This document shows, one piece after another, positions 16,571-25,111 of a stretch of DNA of 57,467 bases. The stretch's first letter is position 1. Every line of letters starts with the position of its first letter. The stretch covers positions 1 through 57,467 of the forward strand of contig JAZUGR010000033.1 of NCBI GenBank assembly GCA_045641345.1. Direction: 5' to 3'. Under the pieces are notes generated by a model. It saw only the letters and a program-made list of their open reading frames with translations. It searched no databases and was not told where the DNA came from. The stretch comes from Cacconaster sp045641345 (GTDB lineage: Bacteria > Bacteroidota > Bacteroidia > Bacteroidales > UBA932). The translations under genes and the position numbers were made by a program.

Positions 16571-16719
16571 TGGACATCATCATTGCGATTGCGATAATCG
16601 TAGGATGCGCATTCGCGCTCCTCGGGCTTCATATCCTGAAAGACAAGCACAACTGCCGCCGCAGCAAAGGCTGTGACGGCAGTTGCGACAATTGTCCGTA
16701 TCGCAGGACCGACGGCTGA
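16570..16719 (+). CDS. FeoB-associated-type Cys-rich small membrane protein
   Basis: A 49-residue peptide with an N-terminal transmembrane helix (IIIAIAIIVGCAFALLGLHIL) and a short cytosolic tail holding a Cys cluster (CRRSKGCDGSCDNCP). This arrangement matches the FeoB-associated Cys-rich membrane protein family, usually found after feoB in iron(II) uptake loci. No feoA or feoB is in this window, and here it is coupled to nadE by a one-base overlap. Metal binding is an inference from the cysteines. Confidence 0.65.
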   Translation: MDIIIAIAIIVGCAFALLGLHILKDKHNCRRSKGCDGSCDNCPYRRTDG

Positions 16720-16767
16720 CCCGTCTTTCCGGAAGAATCTCTTTTTCCAGAAAAATATCTTTCCTAC

Positions 16768-16840
16768 GGAATAATATTTCCCCCTCGGGCACAACGCTCC
16801 GCGGTCTTTCAGACAAAGTGCCCTCAGGGGAGAATATTCC
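16768..16840. terminator. Large imperfect inverted repeat between convergent genes
   Basis: The left arm 16768-16792 (GGAATAATATTTCC...GGGCAC) and right arm 16819-16840 (GTGCCC...AATATTCC) pair imperfectly around a 26-base loop. The structure lies between the plus-strand nadE unit and the minus-strand hydrolase and probably works as a bidirectional terminator. The rest of the 16720-16864 gap is T/A-rich with no further gene. Confidence 0.5.
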
Positions 16841-16864
16841 TCCGTGTGTAATTTATGTTTCTTC

Positions 16865-17992
16865 CTATTTCACGGTTTCCGGCAGCGGCTTGCCGTTCTT
16901 GCCGAAGACAAGGGGAGCCTTGGGCTGGAGGAAGAGGTTGATGATGGGGTCGTAAACGGCGTATTTGTTGACACCGTTCATAAAAGCCACCAGAGTGATG
17001 TCCTTCTCGGGAATGAAGAATGAAATACCCTTGAAGTTGCCGTTGTCGCCATAGTGCCAGAATACCGGACCGAATTCCGTCTGCGGTGCGTAGCACAGGC
17101 CGAGGGCCCTGTAGAACTCACCCCTTTCGGGATAGAATGCCGGAATGGGATCGCCATAGGCCTGGAGCATCATCCCGTATGCCTTTTCGCTCATACCCCA
17201 ATGATGCATCATCGCACGGTAGAAGGCGGTGCACTCGGCAGCCGTCGTCCTCATCGAATAAGCTGCATTGGGCTTGCAGTTGTTCCATTTGTTGCGGGTT
17301 ATGGTGTCCTTCTTGTAGCCGTTGGCGTGGGTCTGCTCATACTCGGGAACCCATGCATAATTGGTGTGCTCCATCCCGAGCGGGTCGAAGATGTACTCGC
17401 GTGCAATCTCCATCAGGGACTGGCCCTTGATATGCTCGATGGTCATCTGGAGGCAGTAGATGCCGGGGCCTGAATAGCCATAGGCGGTATCGGGCTCACG
17501 GTCGAACTTCATCTTCTTGTACCCCCTGTTGGGCAGGCCCGTGCGGTGGATCATACAGAGGCGCGGAGTAAGTCGCAAAGCCCATTCCTTGTCCTGGGCG
17601 GACGCGAATTTCTTGACAAGACCGGGGTAATACTCCACAAGCGGAGTGTCGAGGTCGAGGCTCCCCTCGTCTATCATCTTGACGGCGATGAACGAAAGGG
17701 GAATCTTGCTGATGGAGCAGGCCTGGTAGATGGTTTTGTCGCAGATGGGCTGAACCTCCTGGCCGAGCTTGGTTTTGGCGTAGAAATCCTCGTTCACCAC
17801 AGCGAAGCTCAAACTGTCGTCGGGCGAGACGAACACGAGCTGGATTGAAGGCACGTTGGCCCTTGTGATGATATCCCGCAGAGCGGACTCATACTCCTTG
17901 TACTGTTTCTTCGAAACTTTGGCCTCCGCCGTCCGGAAAGGGCACAGACACAGTGGAATCACTGCGAAAAGAAGAATCAAAATGCGTTTCAT
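16865..17992 (-). CDS. Serine hydrolase of the beta-lactamase / penicillin-binding family
   Basis: A 375-residue exported protein. A signal peptide (about 1-24, ending AEA) starts at ATG 17992. The catalytic SxxK is ACSISK (S93, K96) and a YGYSGPG segment fits the YxN/YxS position, so this is a class C beta-lactamase-like (family S12) fold. Candidates are a D,D-peptidase, an esterase or another serine hydrolase; substrate and antibiotic resistance cannot be read from the sequence. An open frame extends upstream to 18190 but overlaps the methyltransferase gene and lacks a signal sequence. Confidence 0.82.
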   Translation of the reverse strand: MKRILILLFAVIPLCLCPFRTAEAKVSKKQYKEYESALRDIITRANVPSIQLVFVSPDDSLSFAVVNEDFYAKTKLGQEVQPICDKTIYQACSISKIPLSFIAVKMIDEGSLDLDTPLVEYYPGLVKKFASAQDKEWALRLTPRLCMIHRTGLPNRGYKKMKFDREPDTAYGYSGPGIYCLQMTIEHIKGQSLMEIAREYIFDPLGMEHTNYAWVPEYEQTHANGYKKDTITRNKWNNCKPNAAYSMRTTAAECTAFYRAMMHHWGMSEKAYGMMLQAYGDPIPAFYPERGEFYRALGLCYAPQTEFGPVFWHYGDNGNFKGISFFIPEKDITLVAFMNGVNKYAVYDPIINLFLQPKAPLVFGKNGKPLPETVK

Positions 17993-18010
17993 TGTTATGG
18001 TTGTTTCGTG

Positions 18011-18018
18011 CAAAAATA
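18011..18018 (-). promoter_or_regulatory. -7 element for the serine hydrolase gene
   Basis: Read on the minus strand, the sequence is TATTTTTG, a full TAnnTTTG match, 18 bases upstream of the ATG at 17992. It suggests that the hydrolase is transcribed separately from the methyltransferase upstream. Confidence 0.5.
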
Positions 18019-18039
18019 CAAAAACTTCAGAACAGATTC

Positions 18040-18669
18040 TCAATTCCTGCGTATTATGTTCCAGCCGTCGCGCAGGGGGAGGATAAAATTCGACAGTCCG
18101 TCGTCGGAAACCACCATATCGTTGAATTCCATTATCCCGCGCGTCTGCACGTCGCCGCCGGGGCGGTCGTCGCATACCTTGCCGTCCCACAGCACGTTGT
18201 CGGCTATGATGAAGCCCCCCTTGCGCACCTTGGGCAGCACCAGGGAGAGATATTCGGGATACTCCCGCTTGTTGGCATCGATGTAGGCCAGGTCGTATCC
18301 CTCCTCAAGCGAGGGAACCACATCCTTCGAGTCCCCTATGATGAGCGTTATCCGCTCCTCCACCCCTGCCCGGCGATATCCTTCGCGGATGAGATCTTCC
18401 ATCTCGTCGTTGATCTCCACCGAATCGAGATGCCCTCCCTCCGGCAGGGCGCTTGCGATGCAGATCGACGAGTAGCCGGTGAAGGCGCCCAGTTCGAGCA
18501 CCCTCGCCGGGCGGAGCATTGCCACCACCCACTGCAGCAGGCGCCCCACGTCGCGGCCTGCCAGCATACGTGGATAGTTGGTGCGCAGATGGGTCTGCAG
18601 TTCAACCCAGTCAAGAGCCTCCGGAAGCGGAGAAGAATGCTCCTCGATGTATTTTTCAAGATTCGTCAT
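18040..18669 (-). CDS. SAM-dependent O-methyltransferase
   Basis: A 209-residue class I methyltransferase of the caffeoyl-CoA O-methyltransferase-like family (Methyltransf_3, which includes the tRNA enzyme TrmR). Motif I is VLELGAFTGYSS (about 57-68), the acidic residue after beta-2 is in DSVEIN, and the metal/SAM region is AYIDANKREYPEY with ADNVLWDGKV. The substrate is unknown. It overlaps the xseA stop by 4 bases and is probably cotranscribed with it. Confidence 0.85.
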   Translation of the reverse strand: MTNLEKYIEEHSSPLPEALDWVELQTHLRTNYPRMLAGRDVGRLLQWVVAMLRPARVLELGAFTGYSSICIASALPEGGHLDSVEINDEMEDLIREGYRRAGVEERITLIIGDSKDVVPSLEEGYDLAYIDANKREYPEYLSLVLPKVRKGGFIIADNVLWDGKVCDDRPGGDVQTRGIMEFNDMVVSDDGLSNFILPLRDGWNIIRRN

Positions 18670-19850
18670 TTCGAAACAGATTCTACGACAGCATTTACGG
18701 TTCCGTCTTTAAGCAGCAGCGAAATCACGTCACCCCGGACAAGGGATGAGGCCGAAGCGATCTTCTCTCCGCCGCGCAGAATGAATGCGCATCCCCTTTC
18801 CAGGGCCTTGGACGGGTCGCCGGCCGAGATACGCGCCTCAAGCAGGTCTATCGCTTTGGATTTCTCCGCCGTGACGGCCGCCACTGCGGCACGAAGCCGC
18901 ATCAACAACCCGTCGACGACAGCGCTCCGGCGTTCGGACACCACACCGACGGCCGAACGGAGCCTTGCGGCAAGGGATTCGATCCGATACTGCTCCCCTG
19001 CAAAGAGACCGATCAGGTAATCGGCCAGCGCCGTAGGGGTCTTGACGCTGGTATGGGCCACCATATCAACCACATGGCAGTCGTGGTCGTGCCCTATCCC
19101 GGTAAGCACCGGAAGGGGGAACTGGGCTACGTTCACGGCGAGGTCATAGCCATCGAAGCATACAAGGTCCATCGCACTCCCGCCGCCACGCAGTATGAGG
19201 ACTGCATCAAACTCATCCCTTCTGGCAGCGACAGCATCAAGAGCCTCTATGATGCTTCTCTCAGCCCCCTCCCCCTGCATCAGGGCGGGAAAATGCTCTA
19301 TGTCGAAACGATAGCCGTACTCGTTGCCGAGCAGATGGTTGGAAAAATCACGCCACCCCGCCGCAGTGGAGCTGGTCACAACCGCAAGGCGCCGCGGCAG
19401 CACGGGCAGTGGAAGGCCCGCGTTCATATCCATCATCCCCTCCTGCTCGAGACGGGAAAGAGTCTGCCGGCGGGCCGCCTCCATATCGCCGATGGTGTAC
19501 GAGGGATCGACGTCGTCGATTATCAGCGACAGGCCATATTGCTCCGTGAACCGCACCATTGCGTGGACCAGAACGCACATCCCCTCCTGCAGGCCGCTTC
19601 CCGTGACATGAATGAACATAGGATCGATCAGGAGGAAGGCACGCGACCATATTATCCCGTCGACCCTGGCTTTCGCAAGGCCCGTGCCGGGGTCCTTTTC
19701 GACAAGGGTGAGATAGCAGTGACCCGAAGGGTTGCGCTTGATTTCGCCTATCTCGGCGCGCACCCATACCGGATCCTGAACACCGGAAGCGACGACATCC
19801 CTCACCCGGTGCAACAGTTCATAAAGAGTTATGCTCTCACTGTGGTCCAT
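18666..19850 (-). CDS. xseA: Exodeoxyribonuclease VII large subunit
   Basis: A 394-residue catalytic subunit of exonuclease VII, which degrades single-stranded DNA. An N-terminal OB-fold (about 10-105) is followed by the catalytic domain with AVVTSSTAAGWRDF, LILRGGGSAMDLVCFD and TGIGHDHDCHVVDMVAH. The C-terminal coiled coil is shorter than in E. coli XseA. I chose ATG 19850. A TTG four codons earlier is part of the promoter box TACATTTG. It is divergent from mraZ. Confidence 0.93.
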   Translation of the reverse strand: MDHSESITLYELLHRVRDVVASGVQDPVWVRAEIGEIKRNPSGHCYLTLVEKDPGTGLAKARVDGIIWSRAFLLIDPMFIHVTGSGLQEGMCVLVHAMVRFTEQYGLSLIIDDVDPSYTIGDMEAARRQTLSRLEQEGMMDMNAGLPLPVLPRRLAVVTSSTAAGWRDFSNHLLGNEYGYRFDIEHFPALMQGEGAERSIIEALDAVAARRDEFDAVLILRGGGSAMDLVCFDGYDLAVNVAQFPLPVLTGIGHDHDCHVVDMVAHTSVKTPTALADYLIGLFAGEQYRIESLAARLRSAVGVVSERRSAVVDGLLMRLRAAVAAVTAEKSKAIDLLEARISAGDPSKALERGCAFILRGGEKIASASSLVRGDVISLLLKDGTVNAVVESVSK

Positions 19851-19859
19851 ACTGCACCA

Positions 19860-19867
19860 CAAATGTA
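19860..19867 (-). promoter_or_regulatory. -7 element for xseA
   Basis: TACATTTG on the minus strand, a perfect TAnnTTTG. The start site predicted about 7 bases on (near 19853) leaves only about 3 bases before the ATG at 19850, so the xseA message may be nearly leaderless. Confidence 0.6.
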
Positions 19868-19892
19868 CTGAAAAAAACGCACTGAAAAATTT

Positions 19893-19933
19893 GTGGAAAT
19901 TTTTGGAAGTATATGGAAAAAAATGGAAAAGTA
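19893..19933 (+). promoter_or_regulatory. Probable MraZ operator: four TGGAA repeats with 10-bp period
   Basis: TGGAA occurs at 19894, 19904, 19914 and 19924, that is four direct repeats exactly 10 bases apart with A/T-rich 5-base spacers. They end five bases before the mraZ -7 element. E. coli MraZ is known to bind TGGGN direct repeats separated by 5 bases upstream of its own gene, so the geometry here is the same with a TGGAA core. MraZ autoregulation of the whole cluster is the likely role. Confidence 0.75.
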
Positions 19934-19937
19934 TTAT

Positions 19938-19945
19938 TACCTTTG
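19938..19945 (+). promoter_or_regulatory. -7 element of the mraZ/dcw promoter
   Basis: TACCTTTG, a perfect TAnnTTTG. The predicted start site is near 19952, giving a leader of about 20 bases before the mraZ ATG at 19972. The operator repeats cover the -33 region. Confidence 0.7.
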
Positions 19946-19971
19946 CAAGGAATATCGGTCAGACACACAAA

Positions 19972-20424
19972 ATGGCATCATTCATAGGCGAATATACGGT
20001 CAAGGTTGACGACAGGGGCCGTCTGGTACTTCCCTCCGCCTTCAAGGCGGCGCTCGGGGAGAGTGCAGACACGCGCCTTGTCGTGAAATCGGCCCTGTTC
20101 ACCGATTGCCTTGAAGTGAAAACCTATGCCGAATGGGAGGAGGAAGCCTCCTGCATGCGCGGCAGGCTCAATCCCTACAACCGCGAGCACGACCGCCTGT
20201 GGAGGGCATTCATGGCCGACACCACGATAGTCGAGCCCGACGGCAAGATAGGGCGCATCCTCATTCCGAAGCACCTTCTCTCGAAGATAGGGGCTGCCCC
20301 CGGGAAAGAAACCGTCTTTTCCGGATGCGGCCATAAAATAGAAATATGGGACAAGGGGCGGTTCGAAGCCCAGAGGATGCCGGCCGATGAATTCGTGGCC
20401 CTCACCGAAAGGATTCTCGGATAG
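19972..20424 (+). CDS. mraZ: Transcriptional regulator MraZ
   Basis: A 150-residue DNA-binding protein with two SpoVT/AbrB-type half domains: the first contains EYTVKVDDRGRLVLPSAFK (about 6-24), the second IVEPDGKIGRILIPKHL (about 85-101). MraZ rings repress the division and cell-wall cluster by binding repeats at their own promoter. The matching repeat array lies directly upstream. I chose ATG 19972, and a longer open frame upstream would run through the promoter. rsmH starts 12 bases after the stop. Confidence 0.95.
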   Translation: MASFIGEYTVKVDDRGRLVLPSAFKAALGESADTRLVVKSALFTDCLEVKTYAEWEEEASCMRGRLNPYNREHDRLWRAFMADTTIVEPDGKIGRILIPKHLLSKIGAAPGKETVFSGCGHKIEIWDKGRFEAQRMPADEFVALTERILG

Positions 20425-20432
20425 AAGGAGGT
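20425..20432 (+). promoter_or_regulatory. Perfect Shine-Dalgarno sequence for rsmH
   Basis: AAGGAGGT, an eight-base match to the anti-Shine-Dalgarno, ends 4 bases before the rsmH ATG and lies outside the mraZ coding sequence. Such strong sites are unusual in Bacteroidia, where they are generally depleted. Confidence 0.65.
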
Positions 20433-20436
20433 CGCG

Positions 20437-21357
20437 ATGTCGGAATACCACACACCGGTTCTGCTCAAGGAAAGCGTTGACGCTCTCGGGATCAAGGCTG
20501 ATGGAACGTATGTCGACGCCACCTTCGGGGGAGGTGGGCACAGCCGTGAAATATTGTCAAGACTCGGCGGCTCAGGCCGCCTTATTGCTTTTGACAAGGA
20601 CCCCGACGCACTGGCCAACGCCCCCTCCGACAGCCGTCTCATACTTGTACACAACAACTTCAGGTTCATCCACAACTTCGTCCGTTACCACGGCTGCGGC
20701 AAGGTCGACGGCATACTGGCCGACCTCGGGGTATCGTCCCACCAGTTCGACACGTCGTCCCGTGGATTCTCATTCAGGTTCGATGCGCCGCTTGATATGC
20801 GCATGAACCCTCTCTCCCGCCTCACCGCCGCCGAAGTGGCAGGCTCTTACGATAGGGATTCGCTGGAGCGTATCTTCAGGCTCTACGGCGAAGTTGAAGG
20901 CAGCCGCAGGGCGGCGGATCTCATCTGCTCGGCAAGGGAGAAGGCTCCCATACTGACAACCGGCCAGATAGCGGAAGCTCTCCGGCCTGTTCTGCCCAAG
21001 GTGGCGGAGCACAAATATCTGGCAAAGGTATTCCAGGCGCTCAGGATAGAGGTCAACGGGGAACTCTCCGACCTCGAAGGCTTTATGTCGGGAGCCATCA
21101 AGGCCCTCAAGGGAGGGGGCAGGATTGCGGTGATAACATACCACTCGCTCGAAGACCGCATAGTGAAGAACTTTATCAAATCGGGCAACGCCACAGGCGA
21201 AATAGAAAAGGACTTCATGGGCCGCGGGCAGGGACCGTTCGAAATCCTGCAGCGCAAGCCTCTGGTCCCCTCCGAGGAGGAAATATCCCACAACACCAGG
21301 GCCAGAAGCGCCAAACTGCGCATCGCAGTGCGCCGCAAAGAGGAGGGAATGTCATGA
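20437..21357 (+). CDS. rsmH: 16S rRNA (cytosine1402-N4)-methyltransferase
   Basis: A 306-residue SAM-dependent enzyme modifying C1402 in the decoding site. It shows YHTPVLLKESVD at the N-terminus, motif I VDATFGGGGHS (26-36), LADLGVSSHQFD, and the C-terminal ITYHSLEDRIVKNFIK. It follows mraZ, as in most dcw clusters, and overlaps ftsL by 4 bases (ATGA). Confidence 0.96.
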   Translation: MSEYHTPVLLKESVDALGIKADGTYVDATFGGGGHSREILSRLGGSGRLIAFDKDPDALANAPSDSRLILVHNNFRFIHNFVRYHGCGKVDGILADLGVSSHQFDTSSRGFSFRFDAPLDMRMNPLSRLTAAEVAGSYDRDSLERIFRLYGEVEGSRRAADLICSAREKAPILTTGQIAEALRPVLPKVAEHKYLAKVFQALRIEVNGELSDLEGFMSGAIKALKGGGRIAVITYHSLEDRIVKNFIKSGNATGEIEKDFMGRGQGPFEILQRKPLVPSEEEISHNTRARSAKLRIAVRRKEEGMS

Positions 21358-21677
21358 GAGGGATCAAGAACAGGGCCGTGAATTTCTTCAGCGGGGACTT
21401 CATCCTCACCCGCGGTCTGGACAGGCAGCTGGGATTCATATTCTTCGTATTCGTCATCTTCTGCTGCATAATATTCTGGAGTCTGATGGTTGAGAGCAAG
21501 CTTGTCAGGGTGGCGGAGAACGAAAAGAAGATCAAGTCGCTCGTGATTTCACGCGACCAGCTCGCGATCGACCTTCTGGGGCTGGACCGCCGCGGACGCG
21601 TGGAGGAGCTCCTGCGCAGGAACAATTCGAAACTCGTGGCCCCGGTGGAGCCGGCCAAAGTGATAGAGGAGGATTGA
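21354..21677 (+). CDS. ftsL: FtsL-like division protein
   Basis: A 107-residue bitopic protein: a short cytoplasmic N-terminus, one membrane helix (FIFFVFVIFCCIIFWSLMV, about 28-46) and a periplasmic coiled coil. Length, topology and position between rsmH and ftsI identify it as the FtsL equivalent of the FtsQLB complex; sequence similarity within this family is always low. An AGGAGG (21341-21346) lies 7 bases before the start, though it also encodes Glu residues of rsmH. Confidence 0.8.
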   Translation: MRGIKNRAVNFFSGDFILTRGLDRQLGFIFFVFVIFCCIIFWSLMVESKLVRVAENEKKIKSLVISRDQLAIDLLGLDRRGRVEELLRRNNSKLVAPVEPAKVIEED

Positions 21678-21678
21678 T

Positions 21679-23664
21679 ATGAAAGCCAGCGCCACCAAGA
21701 TAGGAATCGCCTATGTCATATTCCTCCTGCTGGGTCTGGGTGCGACAGTCAGGATAATCGACCTGCAATTCTTCCACAGGCCCGACAAGGAAGTCTATAC
21801 CGCCGGCCAGAAAAGCCACATAACCCTCGAATGCACCCGCGGCAGCATCCTTGCCGCCGACGGCAGATATCTCGCTTTCTCGATTCCCGAATACAAGATA
21901 GCCATCGACTGCTGCCAGAGCGCCGATTCGGTTTTCAACAACAATATCGACGCACTCTGCGACAGTCTCTCCGCGAGCCTGCACGAGGGGAGCGCATCGT
22001 ATTACAAAAAACTCCTTACCGGAGCCCGCAACAGCGGCAAGCGGTTCCTGCCGCTGACGAAGAAATACCTGACCTACCACCAGATGATGCGGGTAGCCTC
22101 ATTCCCGCTGCTCAACAAAGGGCAGTTCGGAGGCGGATTCATGACGTCTGAATACGGGCGCAGGCAATACCCCTACGGATATCTGGCCTACCGCACCCTC
22201 GGCAGATTCACTGATGCGGGAGCGGGCGGAATCGGCATAGAGGGGAGCTGCGACTCAATCCTCAAGGGAGTCAACGGTATGCAGCCCATCCGCCGCACCG
22301 AGCACCGCAAGTGGATTGAAGACTACGAAAGGGAGCGGGTCGAGCCGGTCAACGGCACCGACGTGCGCACCACAATCGACATAGACCTGCAGGAAATCGC
22401 CGACCGTGCCCTGCGCCACCAGCTGGCCAAGACCGATGAAATCGAGGCCGGAACGGTGGTGGTGATGGAAACCGCCACAGGCAGGATAAGGGCTATGGTC
22501 AACCTTATGAAGCAGAAGGACGGCACCTACAACGAAACCTACAATTACGCCATCGGGCGGAAGGGCGAGCCCGGCAGCGTGTTCAAGCTGGCCACCCTGT
22601 GCTGCCTCCTGGAAAATGGCAAGACCACCCTCTCGCACGAAATGCCGGCCACCGTCCATTTCGTCTACGGCAAGAGGGATCTGGTCGACCACTATCTCGA
22701 CAAATACTCCACCATCTCGGTGCTGCGCGGTTTCGAAATATCGTCGAACAACGTGTTCAGGATGCTCGCCGCCAACAATTACGGAAACGATCCGGCCGGT
22801 TTCGTGGACTTTCTCAACGACCGTCTCAAGATAAGCTACAATTACAAATTCGACATCAACGGATTCGCCGAGGCACGCATAAAGCATCCCGACGACAAGA
22901 GTTGGGCCCCGGTCGATCTGCCGCAGATAGGTATGGGATACGCTTCCGAGCTCACCCCGATGCACACCCTCTGCTTCTACAATGCGATAGCCAACGGCGG
23001 AGTGATGGTCAAGCCCCACCTGATAGAGAGTTTCGAGAAGGATGGGGTCCTCGTAAAGGAATTCCCTACCGAGACCATTGCCACGGTGTGCAGCCCCTCC
23101 ACTGTAAAGCAGCTGCACATGGCCATGCGGGGCGTAGTGACAGATGGCACCGGCAAGACCGTGTTCCAGGGCTGCCCCGTACGGATTGCCGGCAAGACCG
23201 GCACGGCCAGGGTGGTGATGGACAACGGAAAATACGAAATGAACGGCCGCAAGAAGCACCAGGCCACCTTCGCGGGATTCTTCCCCTACGACAACCCACA
23301 GTACACGGTGATAGCGGTGGTTTACTCCTACCCCACCATCAGGAACTTCTATGGCGCCACCTGGGGAGGGCCTGTCGTGAGGGAGATTGCCGAAGAGATG
23401 TACGCCTCCTCCACCCGGTGGAGCAGCAGGCTTGAAGGCAGCGCCAAGTTGCCCGAAATCCGCAGCAAGGGGGATTCGTGTTTCCTGCAGGGCGGCGTTC
23501 CCGACGTGAGGGGGATGGGATTGAGAGAAGCGGTCTCACTTCTGGAGAATCTCGGATACAGGGTCTCCGTCAACGGCCGCGGAACAATCTGCGCCCAGAA
23601 TCCGGAGCCGGGGGCCGAAACCGATGAAAAGAATGTCGAACTCTTTCTGAACCAGCAAATATGA
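21679..23664 (+). CDS. ftsI: Septal peptidoglycan transpeptidase FtsI (PBP3) with PASTA domain
   Basis: A 661-residue class B penicillin-binding protein for septal cross-linking. A membrane anchor (about 8-28) is followed by the pedestal domain (RGSILAADGRYLAFS) and a transpeptidase domain with the three catalytic motifs: S300-x-x-K303 (GSVFK), S356-N-N358 (SSNN) and K506-T-G508 (AGKTGTARV). A single PASTA domain (about 605-660, VPDVRGMGLREAVSLLENLG) closes the protein, a common Bacteroidota arrangement. It starts one base after ftsL and overlaps murE by 4. Confidence 0.96.
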   Translation: MKASATKIGIAYVIFLLLGLGATVRIIDLQFFHRPDKEVYTAGQKSHITLECTRGSILAADGRYLAFSIPEYKIAIDCCQSADSVFNNNIDALCDSLSASLHEGSASYYKKLLTGARNSGKRFLPLTKKYLTYHQMMRVASFPLLNKGQFGGGFMTSEYGRRQYPYGYLAYRTLGRFTDAGAGGIGIEGSCDSILKGVNGMQPIRRTEHRKWIEDYERERVEPVNGTDVRTTIDIDLQEIADRALRHQLAKTDEIEAGTVVVMETATGRIRAMVNLMKQKDGTYNETYNYAIGRKGEPGSVFKLATLCCLLENGKTTLSHEMPATVHFVYGKRDLVDHYLDKYSTISVLRGFEISSNNVFRMLAANNYGNDPAGFVDFLNDRLKISYNYKFDINGFAEARIKHPDDKSWAPVDLPQIGMGYASELTPMHTLCFYNAIANGGVMVKPHLIESFEKDGVLVKEFPTETIATVCSPSTVKQLHMAMRGVVTDGTGKTVFQGCPVRIAGKTGTARVVMDNGKYEMNGRKKHQATFAGFFPYDNPQYTVIAVVYSYPTIRNFYGATWGGPVVREIAEEMYASSTRWSSRLEGSAKLPEIRSKGDSCFLQGGVPDVRGMGLREAVSLLENLGYRVSVNGRGTICAQNPEPGAETDEKNVELFLNQQI

Positions 23665-25109
23665 AACTGTCTGAAATATTGTGCGGAATATCCGTCCTGA
23701 AGCTGGACGGAGACAAGGACGTTGAAATCGAAGGCATCTCCTTCGATTCACGCTCCTGCAGGAAAGGCTATCTGTTCGTGGCCGTGAGCGGAACCGAAGC
23801 CGACGGGCACAAATACATAGGCAGCGCCGTCAGCGGTGGAGCCGTGGCCGTAATCTGGCAGGATGGCGAACTTACACCCGACGGTTTCACTGCAATCAAG
23901 GTGGACAACAGCCGCAAGGCCCTCGGCATCGCCGCCGCGAACTTCTACGGCAACCCGTCACGTGAACTCACTCTGGTGGGAATAACCGGCACCAACGGCA
24001 AAAGCACCACGGTGACGCTCCTCTACAGGCTCTTCACCAATCTGGGCTACTGCTGCGGTCTTCTGTCCACGATAGAAAACCGCGTGGGCGACAAAGTGAC
24101 TCCGGCCGACCACACCACACCCGACCCGGTCCAGCTCAACAGGCTGCTGTCCGAAATGGTGCATTGCGGCTGCCAGTACTGCTTTATGGAAATCAGCTCC
24201 CACTCCCTCGCCCAGGACAGGGTGGCCGGAATCCATTTCGCGGGGGGCATATTCTCCAATATAACCCACGACCATCTCGACTACCACAAGACTTTCGCCG
24301 AATATCTGCGCTGCAAGAAACTCTTTTTCGACTCCCTCGGAGAGGACGCCTTCGCACTGACCAACGCCGATGACAGGAACGGAATGGTGATGGTGCAGAA
24401 CACTATGGCCGCAGTGAGCACCTATTCGTGCAACCGGATGGCCGATTTCCGCGCATCTATCATAGAGGAGACACTCGAGGGGATGCAGCTCGAAATTGAC
24501 TCCCGGCGGCTGTGGTGCAATTTCATAGGTTCGCACAATGCATACAACCTGCTTGCAGTATATGCCACGGCGATCCTTCTGGGAGCCGACAGGGAAGAAG
24601 TGCTGGTAGGCCTGAGTGCGCTGCGCACCGTAGCCGGAAGGCTCGAATTCTTCCGCGGCAGGAATGACATAACCGCCTTCGTCGACTACGCCCACACCCC
24701 CGACGGGCTCGAGAACGTACTCAAGGCGCTGCGCAGGACGGCACGCGACCGTATGCTGATATGCCTTTTCGGCTGCGGAGGCGACAGGGACAGGACCAAG
24801 CGTCCCGAAATGGGAAAGATAGCAGGCAAGTATGCCGACAGGATATTCGTCACCAGCGACAATCCCCGCACCGAAGACCCGGAGGCCATAATAGCCGACA
24901 TCCGCGCCGGAATGGATGCAGCCACCAGAGCCAGGTCCATTTTCATCACCGACCGCAAGGAGGCCATAAGGACGGCGGTCATGACCGCTCCTGAGGGGGC
25001 TGTGATTCTGTTTGCCGGCAAAGGTCACGAGGACTACCAGGTAATCGGCCGCGACAAGATTCATTATGACGAACGCGGTTTTGTAAAAGAAATCATCAAC
25101 TCCATTTAG
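23661..25109 (+). CDS. murE: UDP-MurNAc-tripeptide synthetase (meso-diaminopimelate ligase)
   Basis: A 482-residue Mur ligase adding the third stem residue. The ATP loop is GITGTNGKSTT (about 107-117). The substrate-specificity motif is DNPR at D400-R403, which marks meso-diaminopimelate rather than lysine. It also has NITHDHLDYH and FVDYAHTPDGLEN. Peptidoglycan of the DAP type is therefore expected. Confidence 0.96.
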   Translation: MKLSEILCGISVLKLDGDKDVEIEGISFDSRSCRKGYLFVAVSGTEADGHKYIGSAVSGGAVAVIWQDGELTPDGFTAIKVDNSRKALGIAAANFYGNPSRELTLVGITGTNGKSTTVTLLYRLFTNLGYCCGLLSTIENRVGDKVTPADHTTPDPVQLNRLLSEMVHCGCQYCFMEISSHSLAQDRVAGIHFAGGIFSNITHDHLDYHKTFAEYLRCKKLFFDSLGEDAFALTNADDRNGMVMVQNTMAAVSTYSCNRMADFRASIIEETLEGMQLEIDSRRLWCNFIGSHNAYNLLAVYATAILLGADREEVLVGLSALRTVAGRLEFFRGRNDITAFVDYAHTPDGLENVLKALRRTARDRMLICLFGCGGDRDRTKRPEMGKIAGKYADRIFVTSDNPRTEDPEAIIADIRAGMDAATRARSIFITDRKEAIRTAVMTAPEGAVILFAGKGHEDYQVIGRDKIHYDERGFVKEIINSI

Positions 25110-25111
25110 AA

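Noticed and set aside
16865..18190. Extended 441-residue version of the serine hydrolase
   Set aside because: The extra N-terminus overlaps the methyltransferase gene and hides the signal peptide. ATG 17992 has a promoter and gives a normal signal sequence.
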